A stretch of DNA of 64,000 nucleotides from Hymenoscyphus infarciens (taxonomy: Eukaryota; Ascomycota; Leotiomycetes; Helotiales; Helotiaceae): the NCBI GenBank assembly GCA_001414345.1, contig LLCB01000285.1:43103-107102 (forward strand). Reading direction: 5' to 3'. A program made the position numbers and the translations under genes. This document shows, one piece after another, positions 1-12,500 of this stretch. Positions within the stretch are counted from its first letter, which is position 1; every line of letters begins with the position of its first letter. The notes beneath the pieces are model-generated. The model was given only the letters and a program-made list of their open reading frames with translations, was not told the origin of the DNA and searched no databases.

Positions 1-2
1 AA

Positions 3-371
3 AACACAGATCGAGAAATGCCGCACCCATTCGATGCGCGACGTACTTCATCACTTCCAAGTACTCAAGCACCTCCACAGTCCCCACCAATGCCACCCTC
101 CTTCGTCACTGCACATGCATCGGGCTCTACCAATCATGCGCAACAAAGTCAACGACTCGCAGCTAAATCACAACAACCAGATACCATTTGCGGTCATTGT
201 GGTGTGTCTTACATGCACATGTATTCTCGAGGACGTCGTCACTTGGAGCTCCTTCGACCAGGAGAGAAGCCGGGACGGGTTAGGAAATGGTATAACCAGA
301 GTGTGTATAACAAACCCGGTCGAATGAGAAGCGATGATGACGGATCAACTACTGGTCGTGATTCTGATTGA
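3..371 (+). CDS. 3' end of an unidentified gene (5' part outside the window)
   Basis: The reading frame is open from the left edge of the window (position 3) to a TGA at 369-371, so the gene probably starts upstream; the ATG at 18 need not be the real start. The visible C-terminal piece of about 122 residues has a Ser/Pro/Gln-rich low-complexity first half. It then has a compact basic segment with a CGHCG cysteine pair, an HMYSRGRRHLELL stretch and a RPGEKPGRVRKWYNQ stretch. I do not recognise the family. Two cysteines followed by histidines could belong to a small zinc-binding unit, but no full consensus is present. It converges on the SMP-C2 gene, 1 kb away. The high share of charged and aromatic residues near the end argues for real coding sequence; confidence is moderate because only one exon is seen. 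Confidence 0.45.
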   Translation, partial: NTDREMPHPFDARRTSSLPSTQAPPQSPPMPPSFVTAHASGSTNHAQQSQRLAAKSQQPDTICGHCGVSYMHMYSRGRRHLELLRPGEKPGRVRKWYNQSVYNKPGRMRSDDDGSTTGRDSD

Positions 372-1361
372 TTTTACTTTATTTCCTTTGCTGGACTGGC
401 AAGAGAATGTAGAGGGGAGGGGGCTGAGAAGGAAGGGATGGTTGTATATTGGGCATTTGAAGGCGAAGCGCCGAGCGGAGGGAGTTGGATGCATTACAAT
501 TTCCTCATGTGTATTTTCGCATCGAGGGTGTTCAGGATTAGGGGGCTGGAGGAGAACACGCTGGATATATTGCGGAAATCTTGCCGTTTGAGGGAGTCTC
601 CCTTGTTGTGGTGATTCCCAAGAATCAAGGCCAAGGAGAGTATTAGAAGGTACTACGCGAGATAAAAAAAAATGTTTGAGTACGACTAGGTAGAAAGTTG
701 ACATCCAAATGCTTCCTATCCATTCTCCGCCTAGCATTTGAGTGTGAATGGAAGTGAAAGTTAGAAAGTGAACTACACCTTTGCGCTGGATTTCCCTCTT
801 TCACCTCGCAATGGAATCCTTCAAGTTCGTACCTGCCTCTCTATCTAGTTCATCAGTCCAAGTAAATTCTCCTAAGAAAAATTTATATTTATAAATAATT
901 TTGTTAATACTTCTAGGTGTACTAGGGGGGGGTATTGAGAATATTTGCTGCCGCTTTTATTAACCATCATCACCTGGCAAGTAACCTCTCTGGAATATTA
1001 AATTTACACAACCACATGGTCATAAGGAATCAGCTGTGACTTGAACTTCTGAAGAATATCGGAATGCCCATTTTTGATTATCAGACCAATGAATGCTACC
1101 TAGCTCACTGGATAGAATAAAGCCCAATGTGCTAGAATACATCTCACCCCCTTCAAAGTTGCCCACACTCGCTTAAACCCTTACCCGCTTGCAAAAGAAA
1201 GAAGAGAAGGAAGTCAAGAAAACAAATCCCCAAAGATACAAACGATGCAATCGCACTGGTGGCAAGTTTCCCTTCGTCACCCAACCATAAACCCCTTCGC
1301 AAAAAGACGGAGCAATTTTCCCAAAGAAACAACTCATGAAGAAAGTCATAAACACGTCAAC
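372..1361. other. Convergent intergenic region, nothing recognised
   Basis: About 1 kb lies between two genes that point at each other, so it should hold both 3' UTRs and terminators. Short AT-rich stretches, for example around 880-905 with an AATAATTTT-like run, and a G-run at 926-932 are visible. I see no tRNA, repeat or further coding frame. Confidence 0.5.
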
Positions 1362-4300
1362 TCAAGTCTCAGTCTCAACATCCGGTTGTCTTCCAGACAA
1401 ACTACCCTTCTTCAAAGTTCTTCGGACCGCAAACTTTGCCTCATTCTTTGCAAACTGCAAATTCCGCATCGGCTTCCATTGCATAAGACCCCGCTGCTTA
1501 CGATGCAAGCCCTTCTTCTTCTCATTATATCCCTGAACCTGTTTAACCGGATTATTAGAATGGCCAGCATCACCATTAGCAGCATCTCCTTCGGGACCAT
1601 CAACAGGTGCTGTAGAAGCATCCTGAACACCAAGATCACCACTCGAACTCGAAGAATCGGAGTCGGAATCATCGTCGTCTTCTTCATCCTCTGACATGTT
1701 TTGGTTCATAGTTCCCTCTCTTTGACCTCTTCCAGCTGCGCTAGGAAGGGTGTTAGCTTGAGGACGTCCGAAAGAACCACTACGCTGTGCATACTCCGCT
1801 GGATCCTTGCCAAAGGCACCACTCCAGTCTGTTCCGTCCTTTGAAAGCCACTTCTTCTTTTCATCGTCGTCGGCTTGAGAGAGGACATCTCGGCCCTGGG
1901 TGAGGGATTGATCGTGGAGTTGTTGAACAGCAGGAGGGAGTTGCTTGGTGACGATGCTTTCTCGTACACCTTCCGAGTTGCATACTTCCCATGTTTCTTG
2001 GGTTTCGCGAGAGTCGTTATCGGAAACGAAAGCACTGTGATCTGCATCCGTTCCTGCCTTGAATCGACCACGGAATTGAAGACGGCCGACCTCTTCGATT
2101 TTGAGATCCGGGATGTCGCGGAAGTTCTCTTCGGTAATGTAATTCTGTGTTAATCGCATACCTTTATCTGTCTTCCAGATCGGGATGCTGATATTCTCTT
2201 CCTTGTTATCTTCAAGATGATGCAACCAAACAACAGCGTATGCATCAGCGCTACGCTTGCCAGCTGTGTGAAACTCAAAGACAACAGGGGATCGGTAACG
2301 ATACTTTACTGGAAGTCGGACATTGTTCTTTCCATCTTTCTTGGAAATATCCCAGAAAACACCATCTCCCTCGTCTGTCTTTTTGCATTGTACGCGTCCA
2401 ATCTTACCCGAGCTGCCACCTGTTCTCATCTTGAGCTTTGCGTTCTGGCTGTAACCAGTAGCGAGAATTTTGTCAGAGGTGAACTCGAAGGTACCGACAT
2501 CCCATCCAAGTTGTGTTGGGGGTAAGCGAGTCTCAACACTTCGGAATAAGAGAGAGATTCTGATGCGACCAAAACCAATGCCACCGTCGAGGGGATACCA
2601 TCTAGTGACTTGAGAACTGGTTTGAAGAATATCGGAGAGTTTGAGAGGGACAACACCAAGGATTGGATCATGCTGCCTCATACGCTGATCTCGGACTGTA
2701 ACAGTCACGATTCCTGAACGCCAATCTCGCATAAATCGCTCGGTACCTGCATTGAAGATGGGCTTGCTGCTGACGACCTTTGAACGTGTTCGATATACCT
2801 ATGAAATAATTAGCAAAAATGCGCGCCTTGAATGGGCGAACGATTTGAAAATACCAGTTCGTCGTTGTAAAGGATCGTGCAGTAACTGCTGGGTAACTTC
2901 TTGTTCTCCTCTTCCTTATTTTCACCACTTTCATGAGCTGGCTCAAATTCCCTACCCTTACGCTTACCCTCACTGCCTTTGATATTTTGAAGTTCAAGGT
3001 TGACGATTTGATGGATAATAACGCTGCAAACACCACTGGGCCACAATGGGTCTGGGGGTGTGTGCACAACAGCATCTTCCTCTGCGTTGTCGAGTGTTCC
3101 CTTATCATCCTGGAGTTCTGGCTTATCCTTGAGTTGATCTGGCAGGTTGACATCTTTGCCGTGGGTTCTAAGAGCTGGTCTGAATTGGGGCTTTCCGAAG
3201 AATCCAACTTCCCAGTGGAGCTCGCCAGGCATAGAACTATCTGCATCCATGCCACGAAGCTTTGAGAGCTGGGGATACATCTTTCCAGGATGTTGGATCA
3301 TCTTTTGCATAGAAAGTTCAACCTTTCCAACAACATCATCAGAAGTAGATCGGTCAGAGTCCCATAATTCCATCGAGAGTTGCTCGTCGGCCTTGATTAG
3401 ATCAGGCGTAACCAAAAGTGCGCAAGTTTCTTCCCATACAGGGTTGAGATCGTCTTGGATAACTCGCGTGCAGTACATTGGCTTTCCGTACTTTGAAAAC
3501 GAGACCGTGATGTATGGGTCGCTTCCGCCTCCGTCGCTTCCACGAGCATCTTGCTTACTGAGACCGGTAGCTTTGTGAATTCGAATCCACAGAACGCCAA
3601 GGGCTTCAACGTCCTTTTGAATATCGTCACCTTGCAACATTTTGCCCATATCGAGAGTCATGGACTTGGGAGCCACGTATTCATTAGCTGCCGCACCGAT
3701 TGCGTAATTTACGAAGTTGGAAATGAGGGGAAGGTTAAGAATATTGACACCAGTTTCGATCATTGGAATGCAACCGGCTTGAACCTTTGGTAAACCCATC
3801 AGTGTAAAAGTCAAAGCTTTCAAGAAAGGTGGCTCTGGTGACATTTGTAAGCGAATTCGAACCGTTCCAACAAGTCCTTGGAGTCTGAGAAATTCTAGTC
3901 AGTAGTTTGCCTAGATCATTGAATGAAGATGGTGAGAGAAGCCGTATGCTATGGAGGGCGCAATTAACAGTAAAAGCGACAGAAAACATTTCAGGCTTGT
4001 CTCTGCCTAATTCCCTCGTTGTTCCAATCCTTTAGGGTAATTTATAGCAACCAATCTAAATACTTGGGACAATTTAGAACAACGAGACTGAATTATTCCA
4101 ACTTTCTAAGCCAATTACCTTGAATTGGCCTAAAGGGTTAAAATAATATGATCAATTTACTGCCGCTTCATTGTGGACCAGGACAGGGGCAAGTGGCACT
4201 TACTCGACAAATATAGGTAATGGAACACCGAAAAGTCCCTTGATACCCAGATAAAAGACAAGTTGCATGTGCATGTTCTTCGCTTTTTCCGAAGCCCCAG

Positions 4301-5477
4301 TACCTGATGGTTGGGCATGATAGGCAAATGAACATTCCAGGTTGTAGTAATCTCCACCTTCCTCATCTGCCGCCAACTCTTGTGGATCCTTGTTTTTCTC
4401 ATTTTGTCTGTGGATATCGTCCTTCATTTCTGTAACATGGCCATCTGGAAGTGCACGCAGACTAAGAATTCGGATCGGGTTATTTCCTTGGTTGATCTCG
4501 GCAACTCGAACGTTTTCGATAACTCCTGGAACTGAAGCTTGCATAACGTCCTCTAGTGTATCTGCAACAGCAGCAAACATATCCGGGTCAATTAATCCCC
4601 ACATTACTCCGAGAAGTGTGTTCATCCATTCGACGGACTCGGGAATTAGATTCGCAGTAGCCTTCTAATATCAGCAAAAGAAGCAATTTAGGATATACCT
4701 GAGGTGTCCTTACCGTCTGGCCACGCTCCTTCTCGCTAGACCATTCAACATCACGTCCTTTTCGGACAAGTTCCTTCATCCAAAGAAATATCCCGGATGA
4801 AATGCACAACCCAAGGGGTATCAATCCATAAAGTGCTCCACCGAACATCTTTCCCAAGACAACAACTGATATCAAAACTCCACCACATAACACATATGTG
4901 CTCTTCTCTAGAGACTCGTACATGGGTTCGTAGCTGACAGAGGGTGTGGGATGGAAAAGAATATTGGTTTTCTCGCCATGGATAGGGACATCGGAGGTGG
5001 AATTGGGTTCAATTGGGTCTGGCGGGGCGGTAATATCTTGATTGCGGCTATATTCTTCTCCCGACTGACTGGAGGTTGTCTTGACAGGTGTATCTTTGCC
5101 AAGGTTGGCATTTGGGACTGAAAGCTAAGAAGTGACAAGTTAGTCAAAATTATTTCTTGAAGAGAGGGGCTAATCGAGGTTACCTGAGGGTTCTCAACAG
5201 CTTTCATGAAGTCAGCATTGACATCTTCGATTTGGACTTCCCGGCCAGTGGTTGGGTCTGTGACTGTCTTTTTCGAGCCTTCCACGCCGGTTGGTTGACC
5301 ATTTTTATGATCTTGGACCTCGGGCGAGGTAGTATGCTTGGACTTTGCCTGCTCGTTGATCTTTGAATCTCGTTCTTTCTTATCCTTGTCCAAACTCTCC
5401 ATAAACTTTTGGATATTTGGAATTGGATTCTTGCCAGAATAATGGCCGCCTGGGGCGGACTTATTCGTTGTAGCCAT
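1362..5477 (-). CDS. SMP-C2 domain lipid-transfer protein, Mug190/tricalbin-like
   Basis: Five exons on the minus strand: 5477-5184, 5124-4714, 4664-4204, 3884-2855 and 2798-1362. All introns have GT...AG ends and the joined frame gives 1,210 residues. Layout: a disordered N-terminus; a hydrophobic double segment at about 174-218 (membrane hairpin); an SMP domain from about 241 to 470; a C2 domain at about 485-590 with Asp-bearing loops (SDGGGSDPY and WDSDRSTSDD) typical of Ca2+ binding; a second C2 from about 673 to 800 with a long charged insert; and a tail with an Asp/Glu/Ser-rich acidic run near 1,100. SMP proteins (tricalbins, extended synaptotagmins, fission-yeast Mug190) sit in the ER and move glycerolipids at ER-plasma membrane contacts. 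The order TM-SMP-C2-C2 fits this class, and the Mug190 type is the closest I recognise. Intron 3 (4203-3885) is 319 bp, unusually long here, but the splice rebuilds a continuous SMP strand. It is divergent from an Osh-like gene. Confidence 0.85.
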
Positions 5478-6854
5478 GGTATCAGCGCCAGAGGCCGGTA
5501 AGTTGTTGAAGTGACAGGTTGTTGGGTCGAATGTTCGGGACCGTATTCCGAGTCTAGAGCTTCTCCGCAGTAGGTTTTATGTCGACATCAGTTAGCTTTG
5601 GCGTCCGAATTCCCCACCAAAAGTGACACCCTTCAACTACAGACGGAGCTTCGTAGGTCGGAGTCTGGGAGGCTAGGCGCGTCAATCAGGAGCAATGGGT
5701 AAGCTGCCCAGGTGGAGGGTAGAGCAGTGAATGGATGAGAGGATGGAAGTTGAGAGAGGAGGAGAGAAAAGGTTACCTACTAGGTTGAGATGATGGATTA
5801 AATTGTCGACATGGACTTTCCTTGTTTGCTCGTGTTCCATACCATTGGGAGACAGCTATGCAACTAGATCCAATGATGAGGTGGCGGGGCTCGGCGGGGG
5901 TAGCTTCGGGATGACGTAGTTGAGGTAACCTGAAAGAAAAGAACTCTACAGCTCCCGTCTACGAGCTCCATAAGAAGACTATTAGAGACATAAAGATACA
6001 CCTGTAGTTTTTATTTTTATTTAAAGGTGTCTTCAGTTTTTCACTTCCTTTTTTCCGAAAAAAAAAAGAAGAAGAAGAAAAAAAGATGATAGTCACGTGA
6101 CAATATGCTACCCCCGCCAGGTCGCCAGTGTATACATCAGGAAAGTTTACTGCTGCTTTTAATTACTAGGTCAACTGCGAGACTGTCTCTACAACCAAAA
6201 GGGCCTCGAAGTTACAGGAAAACCCAAGTGCAGCAAATGTTCATTCGTTGTGTCTTACCTAGGTACAGTCTAGAAGAAAAATCCCCCAAAAGAGCGGCCT
6301 AGGAGTTTTCTCCATCAAATAAAATAGAGTTACCATTACCGTCTGTAATTAATACCCATCTCATCCATGTTGAAGATTTTCAGGTACTATGGCGTTTTCT
6401 GTGTAATCAAGTCCAATATAGGATTATTTATATGTGTGAATCACCGAGAGAGCCGAACCATTCATTCATCCCAAGATGCCAAGGATTGACCCCACCAACC
6501 ATGTGCTCAACACTCTGGGCTTTTTACCCAGGTAATAAGATAAGACACAGTCCTGCCAGCGAAAACATCCCGGCCATTTTCCACTTGCGTCTGCCCGCGT
6601 CATTTCCCTTCGTCTCCGCGTTGTCCGCTATTTGGCGTTGACCCCCTCCTTCCAAAGCTTCTTCCCATTGCCTGGCTAGACCTCTCCTTCTGCGTCAACC
6701 TCCTCACATTCGCCCCTCTACCTCTCTGCCTACAAGTACCGATACCCACCACCCACACGGCTCTACAGCCTCGTCATCTTCCACGAAATCCATTATATCA
6801 ATACATATACCTACCTCGCCCAAGAAGATCAAAGGCATAGACCTACCAGCAAAC
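5478..6854. promoter_or_regulatory. Shared divergent promoter region of the SMP-C2 and Osh-like genes
   Basis: The two start codons (5477 on minus, 6855 on plus) face away from each other across 1,377 bp. A purine tract of A and GAA units lies at about 6057-6085. A C/T-rich stretch at about 6640-6760 precedes the plus-strand ATG, as is common near fungal transcription starts. I could not assign transcription-factor sites. Short frames here look random. Confidence 0.5.
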
Positions 6855-8956
6855 ATGGTCTTAGGACATTCCCATCGCCGGGCTTCCGCGGCAAGTGAGT
6901 CAAAGCCAAATTTATGTCGTCAAATTTCAGTATCCCAAGGGCAGCCAGAGAAGGAGTGTACGTGCGGCCATTTGCTAACCTCTTCCTTCAACTAGGCAAC
7001 CGATCCAACAGGTCCTCGGTCGATGAGGTACGGTCCGATGGCGGCGCAGAGGACGAAGTCGTAGAACCGGATCAAGGCAATGGTGAGAGCCGCTGCCAAA
7101 AATAATGGAGGGGAAGCAAAATGGCTGATAGAGGTGCAGTTCTTTCACATATCATTGGGCAGTTACGCCCCGGGGCCGATTTGAGTCGAGTAGTGCTCCC
7201 GACCTTTATATTGGAACCTAGGAGCATGCTGGAGAGAATCACAAAGTGGGTAAACTTATTGGGATACGGGGGCGCGGGGTATACAGAGTACCAAAATGCT
7301 GACGTCGCATAGCTTCATGGCACACCCGGAGACACTCTTACTTATGCCACAGATTGAAGATCCGGTCGAGAGATTTGTATCTGTGGTCAAATTCTACTTG
7401 AGTGGATGGCATATCAAACCACCGTGAGAGCCGCTTCCACCATTCTTTATAGACGGTCACTGACTGGCTTGTGTAGAGGGGTAAAGAAGCCTCTGAATCC
7501 GATCTTGGGAGAAACGTACACTTGTTACTGGAACTTCGCAGATGGTAACAAGGGTTATTACATCTCAGAACAAACCTCCCACCACCCTCCAAAGTCGAGC
7601 TACTTCTATATGGCTCCTGAACATCATATCCGAATCGATGGCTGCCTAAAACCACGAAGCAAATTTTTGGGAAATTCGGCCGCGAGTTTGATGGAAGGCA
7701 TCGCCATATTGCGATTTTTGAACCGGGGCCATGGACCGAAGGGGGAAAGCTATATCATTTCTCAGCCCAATATGTATGCACGCGGTATATTGTTTGGGAA
7801 GATGAGATATGAGCTTGGTGATCATAGTTTCGTGCGATGCCCAGAGCTAGGATTATCAGCAGATGTGGAGTTCAAGACAAAAGGATATTTTACCGGATCC
7901 TACAATGCAATTGGAGGAACAATAAAGAATGACAATACGGGAGACATACTGTATGAGCTTTCTGGGACGTGGACAGGTGAGATGTTCATCAAGGATATGA
8001 AGGTATGAAAGTATACCCGGCTTCGTGGTAGCTTATATTGATGGTTTCTCTAGACTGGCAAAAAGGACCTGCTTTTTGATGCCACCAGGTCGAGACACAC
8101 ACCCCCACAAACTCGACCTCTCGATGAGCAAGAAGAACGGGAATCTCAAAAACTTTGGTACAAGACAGCCCAAGCGGTTAAAGCCCAGGACCACGTTGCA
8201 GCGACCGACGAGAAGACAAAGATTGAGGACATGCAAAGGGATGAAGCTGCTAGAAGAGCAGAAGAGAATGTAGATTGGCACCCAAGGTTATTTCGGCAAG
8301 TCAAAGGTGGCCCAGGGGGCCCAGACGAAGGCGAGGAAGATCTGGACTGGATATTGAGTGCTAATATGTAAGTGCGAAAGACGAATTGCCAATGAATAAG
8401 TACTGACAAATTGTTCAGTGATGGAGAAACCCCCGAAAAGCAAGTGGAACAAATCTTGGCGCTTGCCCCTATACTACCAGGTCAGAAGCGAAAGAATTCG
8501 ATTCCCCCATCCCATCATCGCGTACCCTCTATTGCTTCTACAGCAAGCCCCGAAACATCGCAAATACTACCTCCTAAAACCCCGGATGTACCTGCAACCA
8601 TACCCGAAGCTTCATCAGTCCCTCCACATGAAGAAAATGGCCTGATAAGCTTTGGCCAGAATGATAGTGCTGCAACCCCGGCCCAAACTCGACCTGCTCA
8701 ACCGGTGTTACCAGGAGATTTACATCTGGCACAAACGCAAAACAACGGACAGCAACAGAAGGAGCTAGAACGAACTCTTCGGTCAACTAGCAAATCCCCG
8801 GATACAAGTCAAGGTGGCCTTGTTGATTTTCATAGCGACATCAAGAAAGCTCTTCCCTTGGCAGAGAACAAGAAGAGCGAGAGTACGTCGGCTACGTTGG
8901 TTAGAGAGGACACCGATACCAAAAGTACAGACGAATTCGTTGATGCTAAGAGCTGA
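6855..8956 (+). CDS. Oxysterol-binding protein-related lipid exchanger, Osh6/Osh7-like
   Basis: Seven exons: 6855-6894, 6996-7082, 7140-7245, 7313-7423, 7477-8002, 8054-8367 and 8419-8956. Every intron is GT...AG, 51-101 bp, with good branch sites. The joined frame has 573 residues. The ORD domain occupies roughly residues 45-390. It contains [15 protein letters not shown], the lid-adjacent lipid-binding motif typical of the Osh6/Osh7/ORP5/8 type; [19 protein letters not shown]; and the family fingerprint EQTSHHPP, whose two histidines bind the PI4P headgroup. The C-terminal 180 residues are Pro/Ser/Gln-rich and probably disordered. No PH domain or ankyrin repeats are present, so it is a short ORP. 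Known members swap phosphatidylserine or sterol for PI4P between ER and other membranes; phosphatidylserine is the better guess from the LPTFILE motif, but that is inference. The start is the first ATG in a short exon; exon 2 is Asp/Glu/Ser-rich linker. Confidence 0.88.
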
Positions 8957-9502
8957 GAGTAGCAGGAAGATTTCAGAAAAAGGTAAATCTTGGGAAAGCT
9001 TACGGAAGGAATTCAAGGGATCGCATACTTTTCAACACAGCGCACCGGGAAGTGAATGAAGGAGTGATATATGAAATGGTTGGTTCAATGAGAAATCAAA
9101 TGGAGCGTCGTTTATCCACCCCCAATGTAATATTACAAATACAAGGGGTAAAGCGAGTTTCCTGTAATGAGCGACGATAGGCTATTAAAACTCTTTCTAT
9201 GATACTATTCCAAATCACGAACTTGCCAAAAATACTCTTTTTAAAGCTAAATCCTTCTGGCTCAAAGTTTCCACGGGGTCTCTTCGGGAAATTAATAACC
9301 CTGTGACTGCGTGAATATGACCTCACGCGACGCGATCAAAGAAATTCAGGCTTGAACCTCTCAACACCAACCTTGGGCCTTGGCCTAGTGAACTCACCTG
9401 CCAGCTTTTACTCGACTATCTCAAGCTATTTCTATGAAACCATCGCGAATACTGTGAGGAAACGATGCTCTTAAAGTCCCAGCACCAATCGCCACCGCCG
9501 AC
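8957..9502. other. Intergenic region between the Osh-like gene and REV1
   Basis: The two genes run in the same direction, so these 546 bp should hold the 3' UTR of the first and the promoter of the second. I see no conserved site that I can name and no further gene. Confidence 0.4.
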
Positions 9503-12500
9503 ATGGGAACTCAACTAGAGAAGAACTCCAAATCGGTCCTTAAACGGATCGAGGCTCATACATTTGAGAATGAAGAGGGCGACGAATATGAGGGTTCGAA
9601 ATTCGGGGGCTTCTCGGATTACTTTCGTCGCAAGAAGCTAAAACTACAAAACCTCGACGCGGATGTACGCTCTTCTGCGGTTGCCTCGGGCAAGCCTCAA
9701 ATCTTCAAAGGTGTCTGTTGTAATGTAAATGGCTATACCCAACCGTCTTTGAATGACCTCCATCGCATGATTGTTGGCCATGGAGGTGCTTTTATGCAAT
9801 ACCTGGATGGGAAAACCACCGTCACGCATATCATCGCGTCAAATCTCACACCAAAAAAGGCTGTTGAATTTCGGAAGTATCGGATTGTGAAGCCTGCTTG
9901 GATTGTCGATAGTGTCGAAGCAGGAAAACTACTTCCCTGGAGTTCGTATCGTGTGCTTGACGAAGGCGTCGGGCAACGGGTTCTGGGATTCGATGGCGGC
10001 AAGGTTGTTAGCCAAGCTGGAACTCAGTCAAGGAGTTATCGTGATCAGATGGATACTAGTTGGTATACCAGCCAGGTGAAGAATGTTGCAGAAGATATCG
10101 ATGATAATGAGAACTTTCCGAGTACACAGCCTCTCATGCCCAGTGGGAATTTCCCACCCAGTCCTGCTGAGGACGAGCTGAGGCAGAGCATTGAGGAGCC
10201 AACTAGCAATCAGCAAAAACCCCAAATCACAACACCAAAATCTTCGACTAGCTTTGAGCTGTCATCTTCGTTGGAAGACGCTCTGAAAGATGCAGCATCA
10301 GCCGAAAAGCCCCCCGAGGAGAAAAGACATACACCAAGACACATGAACGTCAAATACTCTGAAACGGACAGCCTTGTGGAAAAGCATCCCGACAATATGT
10401 CGCCTCCCCATGCTAGGAATACATTCCCAGGCAACCAGCCAGAAACTATCTTCCGGAAACGCTCACATGAAGCCGAAACACATTCTCCATCCAAAAGAGC
10501 CAAGTTGATGACAGCAGAGGAGCATAACGCCATATTATTGGAAAATCCCCACATCAGAAAATCAACGACTGCCAACCCTGAATTCATTAAACAGTATTAT
10601 TCAGAATCTCGTCTCCATCACCTGTCGGCTTGGAAAGCAGACCTCAAATCAAAATGCCAGCAGATGGCAAGCGAAAGATCAGCCTCCCAGAAAAGAACTC
10701 TCAAACGAAAACCTGGATCCAGGAGATACATTCTACATGTTGACTTCGACAGCTTCTTTTGTGCCGTGTCCTTGAAAAATGCACCAGAATATGTGGACAA
10801 GCCAGCAGTCGTCGCCCATGGCAGTGGAACCGGCTCGGAGATTGCAAGTTGTAATTATCCAGCTCGAGAATTTGGAGTTAAGAATGGCATGTGGATGAAG
10901 ACTGCCTTGGATCTTTGTCCGGACATCAAAGTTCTTCCATACGACTTTCCAGCTTATGAAGAAGCGAGCCGAGGATTCTACGAAGCTGTTTTGAATGTAG
11001 GCGGAATCGTGCAAAGTGTCAGCGTTGACGAAGCATTAGTAGACGTCACAAACTTATGTCTTCCCGCTGGTGGTACTGATGGCCTTGGCGTGCACGAGGG
11101 TAGCATATGGGCAGAGCAGGAGAAAGCTGATGAAATAGCCAAAGATCTTCGTGACAAGATCAAGAAGAGAACGGGATGCGCTGTATCTGTTGGAATAGGT
11201 GGGAATATCCTACTCGCCAAAGTCGCCTTACGAAAAGCCAAGCCGGCTGGACAATACCAAATCAAACCAGAAGAAATTCTAAACTTTATGGGTGAACTCA
11301 GTGTCAGAGATTTGCCTGGAGTTGCTCATAGCATTGGAGGGAAACTTGAGGAAATTGGCGTCAAAATTGTAAAGGAAGCCCGACAATTGACTAAAGAGCG
11401 TTTAGTTACAACTCTTGGTCCCAAGACTGGCGAGAAGATTTGGGAGTACTCTCGTGGAATTGATCGAACTGAGGTTGGAGAACAAGTTGTTCGGAAATCA
11501 GTCTCTGCTGAGGTTAACTGGGGTATACGATTCATATCTCAGGCTGAAGCTGAAGAATTTGTGCAAAATCTGTGTATCGAGCTACAGAGACGACTTGTTG
11601 ATCAGAGAGTCAAGGGAAGGCAGCTCACGATGAAGATTATGAAGAAGGCTGCGGATGCGCCCCTTGATCCACCTAAACACTTGGGACATGGAAAATGCGA
11701 TACATACAACAAGAGTGTAGTACTTGGAGTTGCAACCAATAAAGCTGATATCATCGGACGAGAAGCGATATCGATTCTTCGGAGTTATGGTTTTTCTCCT
11801 GGTGAGCTAAGAGGTCTTGGTGTTCAGATGACGAAACTTGATCCTATGAAAGCCATCAATGATACTCTTCCAGATGGAAGTCAGAGACGAATCAATTTTG
11901 GTGTACCTGCTCCTCCCAAGAAGGAGGCCATTGAAGACCCTGTAACACCAAAGAAGCCGAAGTCAGGACTATCATTGAACGGCCCAAGGAGCGGATCTCA
12001 TGACTCTATTATCGACTCACCAACTCCACAGAAGCCCAAAGCAACCGTCAATCTCTCTTCATACAGAGGCGATCCTATTCACGACAGTCCTCTGAAAGCA
12101 AGAGCCACTCCCATTCACCCCGCTGCTGCAATTGCAAGAGCAAATGCCGCAGACGGGAGTGCTAAGAAGTTCCTCAACATCACTGGCACTCAATTCATCA
12201 TACCCTCTCAAATCGACCCAGAAGTGCTGGCTGAGTTGCCACAGGATATCAGAACCAAGCTTATGGCTCAACATCCAAAAAATCTGCCTTCTAAAAGTCC
12301 AACCCCAGCGCGTGGATCTCGTTCTCATACCCCAATTCGGGAAGCCTCAAATCTACCTTTACCCTCACAATTAGACCCCGAAGTATTCGAGTCCCTCCCA
12401 GAAGACTTGAAAGCAGAAGTTCTAGCCTCTTATTCCATCAACCCCCCTATACACGCAGCACAAGCACAAGCACAAACCCTTCTCCCCCAATCCCCCAGAA

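Noticed and set aside
345..737. Minus-strand frame of 130 codons
   Set aside because: It overlaps the end of the plus-strand frame, and no domain or codon pattern supports it.
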